DNA from: Alitta virens
Lineage: Eukaryota > Annelida > Polychaeta > Phyllodocida > Nereididae
Reading direction: 5' to 3'
NCBI GenBank assembly: GCA_932294295.1
Contig: OW028577.1
Span: 8,886,001 to 8,950,000, forward strand
DNA: 64,000 nucleotides
Part shown: in pieces, positions 21,610 to 33,744 of the stretch
How positions within the stretch are numbered: the stretch's first letter is position 1
Layout of the letters: each line of letters opens with the position of its first letter
Position numbers and translations under genes: made by a program
Notes under the pieces: generated by a model
Databases searched by the model: none
The model's input: only the letters and a program-made list of their open reading frames with translations
What the model was told of the DNA's origin: nothing

Positions 21610-24540
21610 CAGTAGTTAAATATTATAAAAATTTATAATTTTTTCTTAGAGTGGAGCAAGGAGACTCCCTCTAAGGCAATAAGTTTCCCGCTGTCAATGG
21701 AGCCACCTAGTGAAAAAAAAAAAAAGAAGAAAAAAGATTATACATATTTTAAAGCATTGAAATAATAATAAATTATCGATAGGAAGGCATGCTCTTGTTA
21801 CAGCTAATATATAAATAACCTTAAAAAAAATAATAAAATAAATAAATAGATACAATTTTAAATGATGATAATTACATGTTGGAGTTGAGTATCAGTTGTG
21901 CAGTGTCAGGATCACAGGAGGAGACTAACGGCCACATGAATAACAATTTGGAATATAACAATTGATATTATACGATGCTATACATTTTCTTTTAATATAG
22001 GTTTTGAAGCCATCTAAACAATGTGTTAATATTTTTTCCTTTGAAATTTATATCCATATTGTCGTATATTACTGGGTACCTGTAACTCATGCCATTTCTT
22101 GCGAAGTCATGTCTCACAGCAGGCAAACGAAGATCACTTGATTGACAGGTGAGGTAAGGATGACAATAATTTTGAGATAAAAATGACTCGGATAAGAAAT
22201 ATTGAGGAAGCAAGTTATTCTTTAATTTGAAACAGAATTTTAAATCATGCAGCGCATAGGTCAGAACATTGAATTGTCTAAAGAGTGGGTTTGTATGTTG
22301 GTTATATTTAGCTTTACCTATAATCCTTATAGTTCTTTTTTGTAGTTTTAACAGTTTATTGGATTTCCAAACCCAGATGATGATGCCATAATTTATATAT
22401 GCTTGAAATAGTGAATTATAGATTGTAAGTAGAGTGTTTGAAGGTAGAAAGTTTTTTAATTTAGTCATTACTCCGACAGTTTTGGGTATCTTTTTGGCTA
22501 CTATGTCAATGTGATGTTTCCATTTTAAATGTTTACCTATTAGGAGGCCTAGAAAATTAAACTTATCAACAAATTCTATGTTTGTGTTATCGATCCTAAG
22601 ATTTGGCAAAGTGATATTTCGCTGGACAGTATGAAAGATCATGGCTTTTGTCTTATTTAAATTTAGAGAGAGCTTGTTTAATTTTAACCAATTCGATATA
22701 CAATTTAATTCATAATTTATATTTTCATTAATTTCATTTTCATTTCCAAAAGTATTTAATGTAGCTGACAGAGTAGTATCATCAGCATAGATAATGGGGC
22801 AAAATTTATTAGTAGCTGAAACAATGTCATTTATATAGATGATAAAAAGAAGAGGACCTATTGTCATTAAATTCTACATATTGCTTGCGATTACAAAGAT
22901 AACTTTTTAAAAGATCATATGTTTTATTTCTTATTCCATAGTATGATAATTTATGTAATAATATGTTATGGTCCAGGGTATCAAATGCCTTTGAGAGGTC
23001 TAAATAAATATTAATAGGTAGTTTGTTATTGTCCAAGTCGATAATTATTCTATTGACCGTCTCTAGTGCTGCTAATTCTGTTGAGTGAGAGTTTCGGAAT
23101 CCATATTGACTAATGAGTGAAAAACTTATAGATTTGATTGTGCATAATCCTCTCAAAGACCTTTGATACACTGAGTAGAATTGATATGGGTCTATAATTG
23201 TCAAATATCTGATCATTATCTTTTTTATTGAGCGGTATCACTTTATCTATTTTTAATAGGTCGGGGGAAAATGCTTTGTTCTAAAGATTGATTTATTAAC
23301 AGTGTTAGGGAGTAAGCAATTTCTTCTTTTACATTTTTTAACAATTTATTGGATAATTTATCATGACTAAGACTACTTTTAGGTTTAAGAGATTCAATTA
23401 CCTTTGTTACGGTATTTTCATCAATAGGTTCAAAATTAAAAATTTGAGAAAAAGTATTTGTTAAGTAATCTTTATACGCCTTATTAGGTGGCATGACTAT
23501 TTTATCTGCTAATGTGGCACCAATTTCAACAAAGTATTGGTTGAACTTGTTAACAATTAACGATTTGTCTGAAAGAAGTTCATCACCTATGAGAAATTTT
23601 TCTGGAAATTCTGTTTTCTTTTTGGTTTTATTTAACAGTTCATTAATAGTAGTCCAGGTTTTCCTCATGTAATTTTAAAAAAATTGACTATGATAATAGT
23701 TACTTTTGGCTTTCCTTATTGTACTTTTCAGTATTTTACTATATGTTTGATAATTTATTTTCCTGCCTGCCTAATTATGTTCATTTACATATGAAAATTT
23801 TACAGAGTGCCTTGTCTTTGTGTAAGCCTAGTTGGATCAGTTATTTTTGGTATGTACCCATTTGAGATAAAAGTTTCTAGGAAGTCATTTACATAATTTT
23901 TCTAAATTTATAAATCTATATTAAAGTCCCCACTTAAAATTACATTCTTTTTATTCCTAAAGTTATTAAATACAATATTCATGTCATTGACAAAAGTATT
24001 TACATTTTCTACTGTTTGAGGAGGAGTTCTATAGATATTTCCTATAACTAGTTTATTATTACAATTTATGTTACTGTCTATAATTGCCTCAATAAATTGA
24101 ATATCACATACATTAGAAATGCAAATATCTTCTAAATTGGTATATTTAAAGCTTTCATGAAGATAAATAGCAACCCCACCATGTGCACTGCATGATTTAC
24201 CTGAGGAGATAAGGTTGTATCCATCTATTTGAAGAAGAGAGAGGTCGCTGTCTGCTGTGAGCTATGTCTCCTGCAAGCAAATGGCACTAAGTCTGAAATG
24301 GGAATTGTTATAATAGTCAATATAAATTTTCAGTTGATAAAATTAAACAGAGAGAGATTGGCAATTTAAACCTAATATAGTAAAATCATTTATTTTATTG
24401 CTAAGAATTTCACAGAAACCTGTATTATCATAATAAGGTGATAGTTGAAATAACATGGGCTCATCAGTATCCTCCTTTGGGTCCAGTCCACTGCCATCTA
24501 AAACATCACTTAAAGAACTAATATTATCAAGTAAACAATT
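21525..24540 (-). mobile_element. Non-LTR retrotransposon (CR1/Jockey-like LINE A), decayed
   Basis: Minus strand. The endonuclease region (about 24400-23910) shows LGLNCQSL, a QET motif, DGYNLISSGKS with HGGVAIYL, GNIYRTP and SGDFNIDL. Reverse transcriptase follows at 23220-22000 with LSKAFDTLDHNILLHKL, GPLLFIIYINDI and the catalytic YADDT. The tail ends in RYPVIYDNM and FKGKNI. The 3' end runs through a GAGGGAGTCTCC-containing untranslated region to a short TGTCAT-type repeat near 21530. The frame is broken several times, and about 20 residues including the GVPQGS motif are missing between YVEFN and GPLLF (near 22867). The copy is dead. Confidence 0.9.
21573..21608. repeat. (TA)n microsatellite
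   Basis: An uninterrupted run of TA dinucleotides lies inside the 3' untranslated region of LINE A. Confidence 0.95.
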
Positions 24541-25057
24541 TGGTTCTATTTAAATCATGACAGTAAATTTTGGTATATTAAAGCTTTCATTTTAAAGTGA
24601 CAATTTAGCAAGAAGCTACAACTCCAAATACTTAAAAATATATATATATATTTGTATTGAATAGAGACATAATCTTTGGCAAATAGTATCAATAACATGC
24701 AATCTCTAAGTTTCAATCTACAGTTATACAAAAAAAACACTGTTAACAACATTAGACTGTGGTATTTGTGTGTCAGAGGTCAATGAACTAAGAGTAAAAC
24801 AAAAACACAGAACAGAATGCATTCAGCACTCAGTGAGTCTGGCATATGGTTTGCCAAGGGAGGCAGATATACAATAATGATATATAAAAATAGTGATATT
24901 ATGAAACATTTCAATAATTTTATAAAAGATATAGAGAAATTGTTTGACTTATTATAGTCAGTATTTATCATTTTAAATAATGCTTATAGAAACACAAGCC
25001 CTTGGAAAAAATAGACAACATACTGTTGCTAATTCAAAATAAATATCTAATACAATA

Positions 25058-28000
25058 ATGGCCAGACGACAACAAGGTCAGTCTTCCCGGAAAAAGTGGA
25101 CTGAGGAACCCAACAGATATGAATCATCTGACAGGACGGTACAAAACATGATTCCCGCACAAAACATGCAACTCACCAAAATCGCAATTGCCATTATTGT
25201 GGTGAACAAAACCAAGTGGTCAGAAAACTGCAGACACGGCAGACCAGTTGCATGCAAACACTTGTGGTAAAACAGGACATAAGTCCAAGTTCTGCACAAC
25301 AACATAGAGGGATGGCCAAGATGAGAGTGCCACATGTAGTGGAAATGACCAACAAGATCAAGGCACAACAACAAAGCAGATTATAAACATTGCATACCTC
25401 AATGTGAGAAGTTTACTTCCCAAGATTGACCAAATTAGGCATATTGTGTCTGCTAATGACATAGATATACTTGGTCTCTGTGAAACATGGATAGACCAAA
25501 GTGTATTAGATGGTGAAATATACATTGATGGATATACCTTTATAAGGAAGGATCGAAACAGACATGGAGGAGGTGTTTTATTTTATGTGAACAACTCGCT
25601 GTCTTTTAAGACTGTAAACTTGGATATTACAAATGATGTGGAATGTGTATGGATAAAAGTTGATATTGATAGTCACCCGTGTATGCTGGGAAAAATATAT
25701 AGACCTCCAAGCAGTACAGAGGATTATTTCAGTGACATGCTGGATTCAATAGGGCTGGCATCACTATGCTGTGACTCTTTTATTATTATTGGTGATCTTA
25801 ACTATGATTACAAATTTGATGAAACTCTGGCAAGGAACCCTGTGCATTACATGGAGTCTGTTTTTAATGTTAAGCAGATCGTTGAGACTGCAACTAGAGT
25901 CACCCAAAATTCTTCATCTCTGATCGATGTTGTGCTATCTAATATGCCAGACAACCATGTATCTACTAAGGTGATACCAATAACATTAAGTGACCATTAT
26001 CTTGTGAGTACCTGTCTCAAAAATTCCAGTAAGTTGACTAAAGTACACAAAACGGTGCGTTTCAGAAACTATAAAAAAATTTGATGTCACCAAATTTCTC
26101 CAACATCTCCAAAGTCAATTGGATTGCACAACACTGGAAGATGCTGATACTGAACTGTGGATTAATTTGAAAACCTCATTTCTAAAAGTTTGTGAGCACC
26201 TTTTAAGACCATGAGGCTTAAAAATAGATACAATCCCTGGTTTACCCCAGATATTATTAGTCATGTATGAAAGAGACCATCTTCATAAAAAGGCTGTAAG
26301 ATCAAAAACTTCAGAAGACTGGATATTATATAAACATTGCAGAAATATTGTGACAGACTTATTGAGGCAGCAGAAATGTAAATATTTTGAGGAGGAATTC
26401 AGGACAGTAATCAAAAACCCCTCCAAGCTGTGGAAGAAGATTAACATGTTAACTGGCAAACAACAACATGATCCCCCAACAAAAGATATAACAGCACAAC
26501 AGTTCAATGAATATTTTGCTAACATAGGTCAACAGACAAACAATGGAAACAATAATCAGCTGATCCAGTGGAAGAATCCACCATATCTTCACAAATTTCA
26601 GTTTGTTGATATCAGCCCTGATGACGTTCTTAAATTCATAAACTCCTTTGACAATGAGCCCTCAACTGATGTCCTTGGTTTTTACAGCAAACTTTTAAAA
26701 TTATCTGCACTTGCAATTTTGCCCCTTCTTACAAGAATATTCAACTCCTCTCTGTCACATGGTGATGTGCCCTCTGATTGGAAATTCTCCAGAGTGACAT
26801 CTATTTACAAGGGAAAGGGTGAAAAATGCAATGAAGGAAATTATAGGCCATCTCAGTCATAGGACACATTGCGAAAGTGCTCGAAAAACGTATACAAAAG
26901 CAATTGTTATCCTCATCAGTAACGATTTAATCAGTGTAGATCAATCTGCATACAGACCTCTCCACAATACCCAGACTGCACTGCATCGATGCATCGACAC
27001 ATGGATCGAGGGTATATGTGATGGACTTATGACAGGTGTCTGTTTTCTTGACATCCGTAAATGCTTCGATTCCATTTACCACAAGCTTTTGAAAACCAAG
27101 TTGTCCTACTATGGAATACAAGAGAATGAACTTAAATGGTTTTGTAACTACCTTGATGATCGTTCACAAGTTGTGAGCCACGGAGATGCAATCTCAAATG
27201 TTAAGAATTTACATATTGGCGTGCCCCAGGGTTCTGTTAGTTAGTTAGTTAGTGTTATTGTTTAACGCCTCATCAGCACCTGAGTGGGCTCTGTAGAGGC
27301 TCTCTAGGGTAAGATTGATTATCTATAGTTGGTAGTAGAAACCAGAAGCATGCAAAAAATCAATAATTGTCTGCGTTGGACAGCTGGAGCAGCTTGTGCA
27401 ATTCGCACTGTCCTGTTTTAGCCACTGGGGATAGAGGACTTCACCCCAAGTGTTTCCACCCTCGCCGCGTGGAGGCCCAAGACCTTCGAGGGCCCCCAGG
27501 GTTCTGTATTAGGCCCAATTTTGTTTACTATCTTTATTAATGATCTCACTCAATATGTTGGTAATGCGACATGTAACTTATATACGGATGATACTGTTGT
27601 ATTTTGTAAGGTTCAAATTGGGTGATGTTAACAATGCCCTGCAAGAAAGTATACATAATTTGTCAGAGTGGTATAAAGATAATAACCTTTTTTTTTTAAA
27701 TGCCTCTAAAAGTGAAGTTATTTGGATCTCATCCCAAAAGAAATATATTTCTGATTCTTTGTGCATCAGTTTAAATGGACAACAACTAAACAATGTCACT
27801 TGTGCTAATAATTTGGGTATTAGGATTGACAAACATATCAATTGGAACATGTATGTAAACAAACTGTGCAGTAATGTTTCTCTCAAGCACAACTACGCAG
27901 ATTAGTAGGTTTTGTTTCACCTGATTTATTAGCCAAAGTATATCAAAGTACAGTACAGCCATGTATAGACTATGCTATTAGTGTTTGGGGCCAAACAACT

Positions 28001-28582
28001 GATCAAAATATTGGCAGAATTCAAAGACTCCAAAACCAAGCTGCAAGAGTTATTTCAAACAACTTTTGACCTTATTAATTGCAGGGGACTAGATATTGTA
28101 AAATTGTTAAAATGGATGAATATTAGACAAAGATGTACTTATTTTACAATAGTATTAATGTTTAAATGTATACATGGTCTCTGTCCTAATTATTTATGCG
28201 ACAGCATTACAATGCAATTTGATGTCTCTGGCTTGTCGACTCAAAGCCATCCTATGAATGTTTATGTGCCAAGACCAAACTGTGACTTATACAAAAGAAC
28301 ATTTGCTTATTGTGGTGCTATTTACTGGAACTCTTTACCTGACAAAATGAAGGACATTAATGATTTTAATTCCTTCAAAAAAGCACTTAAAGTTTATATA
28401 TCAAAATGTAAATCTTATGCCTTTATATTATTTTGCTTATTTTAGTTTTATCTTTTTATTTTTTTAATATTTATATTGATGTTCTTAACAGGGTCCACAT
28501 GAAAAACAGTTTAACTGATTGTATACACCCTGTGTAAATATGTTCAATAATAAAAAAATAAAAATGGCAAAAAAAAAAAAGT
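25058..28582 (+). mobile_element. Non-LTR retrotransposon (CR1/Jockey-like LINE B), nearly complete
   Basis: Plus strand. A short ORF1-like region ends with the zinc-knuckle sequence CGKTGHKSKFC (about 25264-25296). The endonuclease ORF (about 25385-26084) has LNVRSLLPK, LCETW, RHGGGVLFYV, GKIYRPPS, IGDLNYDY and LSDHYLV. Reverse transcriptase (26263-27600) has DIRKCFDSIYHKLL, GVPQGSVLGPILF and the catalytic YTDDT. The tail region contains YCGAIYWNSLPDKM and FKKALKVYI. A short 3' untranslated region ends in an A-rich tail near 28580. Frame breaks near 26084, 26860 and 27620, plus a 256-bp SINE insertion, make it inactive. It preserves more of its length than LINE A, which faces it tail-away. 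Confidence 0.92.
27238..27493 (-). mobile_element. SINE inserted in the reverse transcriptase of LINE B
   Basis: The 14-bp sequence CCCCAGGGTTCTGT flanks the insert at 27224-27237 and 27494-27507 and is the target duplication. The insert starts with a (TTAG)n run, so it lies in minus orientation with a (CTAA)n tail. Near the tail it carries GATGAGGCGTTAAACAATAA. It interrupts the GVPQGSVLGP motif, and removing it restores the LINE frame across the junction. Its class is uncertain and no clear tRNA head is seen. Confidence 0.85.
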
Positions 28583-28807
28583 ATAGGTATGTTACAAACT
28601 ACATTAAAGGCAAAGTCAAAATAGTATGCAATTATATATTTAAAACAGATTGTCATCTTATATGATACATCATTTATGTGTACATATTAATATGAGCATA
28701 CAGACATTTGATAAAGTATTAAGCTTCAAAGCAGTCCAAACAAGAAAAAGGCAATTTGCAATTAGAAGATCAAAAAAAGTCATTTTCCTTTCAAGATAAA
28801 AATGTTC

Positions 28808-29055
28808 TTACTGCAGTTTACTTCGGATGTCTGTCAGTATACTGCCTATGATGTTTTGACCTGTCCACTTAGATTTATTGGGCAGGTCGGGGTCATTTAA
28901 CGGAGTCCTACTCCCCATATTTTGCTTCGAGTGGCTGCAGCTATACTGGTATTTCCAGTTCCAAGTAAGAATTTCTTTGCCCTTTCATCTTGTGTGAACT
29001 TGGCATAACATGTTTTTTGAAGAGTGGCTTTGGCTTGTGGTAACCATTCGTCCAT
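28808..29055 (-). pseudogene. NADAR-domain fragment (YbiA/DUF1768-like) with a frameshift
   Basis: A minus-strand reading shows AKFTQDERAKKFLLGTGNTS followed by IWGVGL. After a one-base frame change it continues with LNDPDLPNKSKWTGQNIIG and ILTDIRSKLQ before a stop. This matches the C-terminal half of the NADAR family, whose hallmarks are K[FY]xQ, LLxTG, WGxGL and WxGxN-xLGxxLMxVR. Family members act on ADP-ribose-type or N-glycosidic substrates. The N-terminal half is absent unless it lies in an upstream exon: the matching part begins 2 bases after a possible CAG acceptor. The frameshift near 28904 points to a pseudogene, or less likely a sequence error. Confidence 0.75.
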
Positions 29056-29324
29056 CTGGATGTTGTCTGATCTGGGATGTTGCTGATGAGGATATAAACA
29101 GAAATCTGGTTACTACACAGCTGCAGTCACCATACATTGTCGTATTTCTCTCTAACTATAAACTTGATTGAGGATATGGTGCACAGCAAACTTCCACATG
29201 ATGGAAATATCATAACTGCTATTGCCATTCTCCTCGGCACATAATACTATGGATCTGATCTTGATTACCCAAGTCCTTATTCAATGATTTTGCGAACCCA
29301 ACAGATGATGATGATGTTAGGTTA

Positions 29325-29462
29325 TTTAACGTGGTTGTGTTCTAACCATTTAAGTTTGCTATAACAACATACTCAAGGTTGGATTTTTGGCCTGCCCTTG
29401 AACCCCCAACCTCTGCACCAGTAATGGACTGCTCTAACCAAATGAGCTATCGGGCTGGCAAG
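29325..29462 (-). mobile_element. tRNA-derived SINE
   Basis: On the minus strand, GATAGCTCATTTGGTTAGAGC (A box) is followed by GGGGGTTCAAG (B box) at tRNA spacing. A short body ends in CACGTTAAATAACC and a CATCATCATC tail. It is distinct from the main SINE family, although the CGTTAAA-type tail also occurs in the SINEs at 27238 and 30011. Confidence 0.7.
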
Positions 29463-30010
29463 TAACCCAAGAGAAAATGTGCTTTGTGTATGTATGCCTT
29501 ACTAAAAAAAATTTACAATTTATTAGTTTTGTCACATATCAGTGAAGTGATTTCAGCAAGAATCCAGATATAAACAGAATGAAAGTATTACAAAGAAATC
29601 AAAGTGCCTGATCTCCAATGCACGTTTCTTAAGTCATACTAACCCACTGTTCAAACGGATGAAATTGCTTATCCTTGAAATTAACTGCAAACTATGATTC
29701 TTACCAGGTTATTTCGAAATGAATTCAAAGCAAAGCTTAAATTATAAAGTATCAACTTGCTGTCCACAATAGAAGCCTAAAACAGTTTTATTTATCAAAA
29801 TACTCAGTTAACTGCAACTCGTTAAATTGCTATGTTTGCAATAGTTAATTTACTCTCCTCACAACAAAAATTATGTTAATTAGTTAATTAAGTCTACTCA
29901 CAACAATAATTTGGTCACAAAGAAGTAATATTTGCAACATATCTAAAAGACAAAGTGCCACAATAATTACCGCTCTTCATTATTACTATAAAAAAAGTTC
30001 TCTAAACATA

Positions 30011-30505
30011 ATCGCAGCTGGGTGGTCTAGTGGTAAGATGCTTGCCTGCTCATCTGGAGGACCCAGATTCAATCCAGGCACGGGCACCCTTCATGAGCAA
30101 CATCCCAGTTGGATGTCGTTCGGATGAGACGTTAAATTGGTGGTATTTTGTAGTGTCTAGGCTGAGGCAAGTAAATGGTGGTGGTGGTGGATTAGGGCTT
30201 TACGTCCTGTATTTCTGCACCTGATGGGCTAATTAGGACAGGTAGGACCATGGCAATGAGACGAAGGATGAAACAGCCATCCAACATAGGCTCAACTGGG
30301 ACCCAGTGGTTGGAAGCCCAGCGCGCTACCACTGAGCTAAGCCCCCACCCATGAGGCAAGTAAAAGATCACACCCATGGGGTAAATGTGTAACATGGGTG
30401 GATTCCTCCTCCTCTCTCTCACCGCATCAATCAACCCTCAATAGTGGCAAGAACTTGCCTAAGAGGGCTGCACTTTCCATATCTATTTATCTATCTATCT
30501 ATCTA
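30011..30505 (+). mobile_element. tRNA-derived SINE, interrupted by another SINE
   Basis: The head has GGGTGGTCTAGTGGTAAGATGC and CAGATTCAATCC as A and B boxes. The body includes GTTCGGATGAGACGTTAAAT and ends with AAGAACTTGCCTAAGAGGGC and a (TATC)n tail at about 30484-30505. The nested SINE occupies 30176-30351. Joining the flanks gives one continuous element of about 300 bp. Confidence 0.85.
30176..30351 (-). mobile_element. tRNA-derived SINE, copy 5, nested inside another SINE
   Basis: A member of the main family, in minus orientation. The exact 13-bp duplication TGAGGCAAGTAAA lies at 30163-30175 and 30352-30364. The copy has lost part of its B-box region (about 10 bases near 30296) compared with its siblings. 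Confidence 0.95.
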
Positions 30506-30519
30506 ATCTCTAAACATTA

Positions 30520-31680
30520 TGATTAGGCTAATTAAGACACATCACTTGCCTTTCCATTCATCATTATAACCATAATCATTTTAATTATTGTCATCATAAT
30601 CCATCATGATATACAACCTCTTTGTCGCCTAAGAAGCACCCCCGGAACTACAAACAATGTACTATTCATTATTTTCGACAATCACACTCATATTGCACAT
30701 GCCTATGCCAATGCTGCGTCTAACTTTGTTGGCAGAGGTACCAAGTCACACTGAAAGATTCGCTGGAAATAGAAGGTGCCTGGACTAACATCAGTTGCAG
30801 GAGTTCCTTACAGACAAGCTTAAAGGCCTTGATGTGTGTGTTTTTTTTTGTATAGCTCATTTAGTGCAGGTGTTTTTGGGGTTCCGATTAGGGGAGTAAA
30901 ATTTCTCCTTCATTGTTTCAAAAGCCTACATCTGGAGGAAGTTGCCTGTTCTGCAGGTTATCAGTACACATTGCCATGCAGAATACCCAGCAACCACATG
31001 CTGTCTCACAGCAGCATCCCATTTGCCCCTGACCATCAAGAGGATTTGAGGCAGGCCACCACAAGGTAAGCTGTTTGAGGCACTCAGGAGGCAGCGGCAG
31101 GCAAGTGACCAGGGAGGAAGAACAAATACAATGTAGATAATTTAAGCACCTTCAATCAACATTTTAGGAGGCTGACTTGGTATACCTCTTCATGTTCTTG
31201 GCTCATTGAGGAAAAGGGCAAAAGGTGTGTTTGTTGTTTCTCATATAAATACCAGCCTTTTTCCAACATAACCTTGGGGGGTTTTGATGTATAATAAGTT
31301 TTAGTATTGTCTGATGTATAATAAATTTACTTAATTTTTCTAGTCAATTTATGAAGTTATGAAGTGTGACTTGGTATACCTCTTCGTGTTCTTCACTCAT
31401 TGAAGAAATGGCATATGATATGTATTGTTGTTTCGATTTTAAATGCCTGCCTTTTTTCATAACCTAGAGGATACAAACTGGAGATTTCATTCATTGCCTT
31501 ACTGGATGTGACATCTAAAAAGCTGAGCCTTGGAAGTTGCTGAAACACATACAATGTAGGAAATGCTCAACCTTTTTTAGGATGCAGAATGTTACTGTTA
31601 CGTGTTCAAATGTGATGGACCTAACACCAAATATTTCTTAGAATTGTGGTCCGAGGTCTTTCACAACACAAAGGGGGAAC
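30520..31680. other. Intergenic sequence, one weak exon candidate
   Basis: A segment at about 30863-31064 (plus) lies between a CAG and GTAAGC and stays open in one frame. I recognise no product and give it little weight. The phrase CTTGGTATACCTCTTC occurs twice, near 31170 and 31370, with similar surroundings, indicating a diverged local duplication of about 200 bp. Confidence 0.35.
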
Positions 31681-31941
31681 TTCTCACCAAATAATAATAA
31701 TTTATTTGTATAGCGTTAAATCCATAAATGCTCTAAACGCTTTACATAAGTTAAAAATTCTTTGAAATATGTAAAGTAATGTAAAAAATAAAAAAGATAG
31801 TGTCAATCATATCGCTTCAGTAAAAAAAAGTCTTCAGTCTTGCTTTGAATGTAGGAAGAGTTTGTGAACTTCTGACATGCAGAGGTAGTTGATTCCACAG
31901 CTGAGGCCCTGCAACGCTGAATGCACGGTTTTGTACCAGTG

Positions 31942-32131
31942 GGTGGGTGGGTGGGTGATTAGGGCTTTACGTCCTGTATTTCTGCACCAGTTGGGCTAAT
32001 TAGGACAGGCAGAGACCATGGCAATGAGACGAAGGATGAAACAGCCATCCAACTTAGGCTCGACCGGGAATCGAACCCGGGACCCAGCGGTTGGAAGCCC
32101 AGAGCGCTACCTTTGAGCTAGGCCTCCGCCC
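31942..32131 (-). mobile_element. tRNA-derived SINE, copy 6, inside LINE C
   Basis: A main-family SINE with a GGGTGGGTGGGTGGG tail. The exact 14-bp target duplication GTTTTGTACCAGTG lies at 31928-31941 and 32132-32145. Confidence 0.96.
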
Positions 32132-32364
32132 GTTTTGTACCAGTGAGGACTTTGTAAATGGCACATCTAGAAGCATCAAATCATTGGATCGTAATTGTCC
32201 AGAGGAAACGTGACGATGGACAAGATAGACAGGTGCCTCTGCTTTGAAAATCATAATAAGGATTTTAAACTTTATGTGCTGCTGGACTGGAAGCCAGTGG
32301 AGTGATTTCAGCACAGGTGTGGTGTGCTCAATTTCTGCCGAAAGACGGCGCTTGTCCGGTGCAT

Positions 32365-32549
32365 GTGTGTGTGATAAGGGCTTTACGTCCTGTATTTCTG
32401 CACCAATTGGGCTAATTAGGACAGGCAGAGACCATGGCAATGAGACGAAGGAAGAAACGGCCATCCAACTTAGGCTCAACCGGGAATCGAACCTGGGACC
32501 CAGCGGTTGGAAGCCCAGAGCGCTACATCTGAGCTAGGCCCCCGCCCTT
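32365..32549 (-). mobile_element. tRNA-derived SINE, copy 7, inside LINE C
   Basis: A main-family SINE with a GT-repeat tail. The exact 16-bp target duplication CGCTTGTCCGGTGCAT lies at 32349-32364 and 32550-32565. Confidence 0.96.
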
Positions 32550-33561
32550 CGCTTGTCCGGTGCATAGCACCTAACCGGTCTTTCTGAGAACTCACGCAGA
32601 GCATCAAGGGATAACGTAAAAAATGGATCGTTGAATAAGCGTCGCAACGCCGTTTCAACGCTTGTTCAGTGCCATTTATGAAAATAGTACCTTCTGCAGT
32701 TGGTGGAGTTCCACAGTAAAGTTGTTAAATTTCATAACGTTAGTAGAGTTTAAGACAAAAGAAATCGTCTGAACCAGTTTCACAGCGAGTGGCTTCTTGG
32801 AAGAAAGAAATAAGGCGTAGTAATCGCACTACTTTGTGTGCAGACGATGCGCGGCAAATCGATTATCAGAAAGGCCCGTGCTTCGCACAGGATCGTAGCG
32901 CCACCTTTCAGAAGAAAACGTGGTGTGCTCGCTCTTTCTAACATCCTGGCAGCCACATTCTGGATCCTCTGTATCTCGGCAATTAATTTGAATGGGAGTC
33001 CGTACTTAGGGGAATTACAGTAATCTAGTTTTATGGTGATGAAAGCATGCACCAATTGTTCCACGGAGTCTCTGTTTAGATGTTTCTTAATCTTGTTTAA
33101 ATTGTAGATGCGCACATAAGATGACTTACATATAGATGCGACATATGAGCTTCCATGGAGTCAATGATAACACCTAGAATACGCGCACATGGAGATGGCA
33201 TAATATCGAGACCTCCTGACAGAGGTGATGCATGTAGTGTCCGAGCAACAGATGCAGATGAGATAACAAATTCTGTTTTGTAAATCTGTCTCCAACCAGC
33301 CAAGGGCTCCTTCCACACATCAAGCATGTATACTACAATATGCTTACACAATGCAATGGAAATGACATATTTACCAACGTGTTAATATTAACCTGATATT
33401 TACCTGTTAGGCCATTCACTTGACAGCCATAACCAGAGTGTGTTGCAGAGCTGTGTTGGCCACTGCATGGTGTTCAAGGTCTTCACCAACAGTGTTACTC
33501 AATACACTTTATTTGCTGCTTATAACACAATACATAATACATACTTTCAAAATACTAACAT

Positions 33562-33744
33562 GTGTGTGTGATTAGGGCTTTACGTCCTGTATTTCTGCAC
33601 TAGTTGGGCTAATTAGGACAGGCAGAAACCATGGCAATGAGACGAAGGAGGAAACAGCTATCAAACTTAGGCTCGACCTGGAATCTAACCCGGGACCCAG
33701 CGGTTGGAAGCCCAGAGCGCTACCTCTGAGCTAAGCCCCCACCC
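33562..33744 (-). mobile_element. tRNA-derived SINE, copy 8
   Basis: A main-family SINE with a GT-repeat tail. The 15-bp target duplication TCAAAATACTAACAT / TCAAAACACTAACAT (33547-33561, 33745-33759) has one mismatch. Confidence 0.95.

Larger units (their letters stand above)
31688..33350 (-). mobile_element. 5'-truncated L2/CR1-like LINE C, with two nested SINEs
   Basis: Minus strand. The 5' part reads RILGVIIDSMEAHMSHL, then a thumb region with LVHAFITIKLDYCNS and IQNVAARML. Next comes TPVLKSLHWLPVQQHIKFKI, then FSVAGPQLWNQLPLHV and FKARLKTFF. The 3' end contains GCGTTTAGAGCATTTATGG and finishes in an ATTATTATT-type tail near 31688. These are standard C-terminal features of L2/CR1 reverse transcriptases. 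Endonuclease and most of the polymerase domain are missing. SINE copies 6 and 7 interrupt it. Confidence 0.92.
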
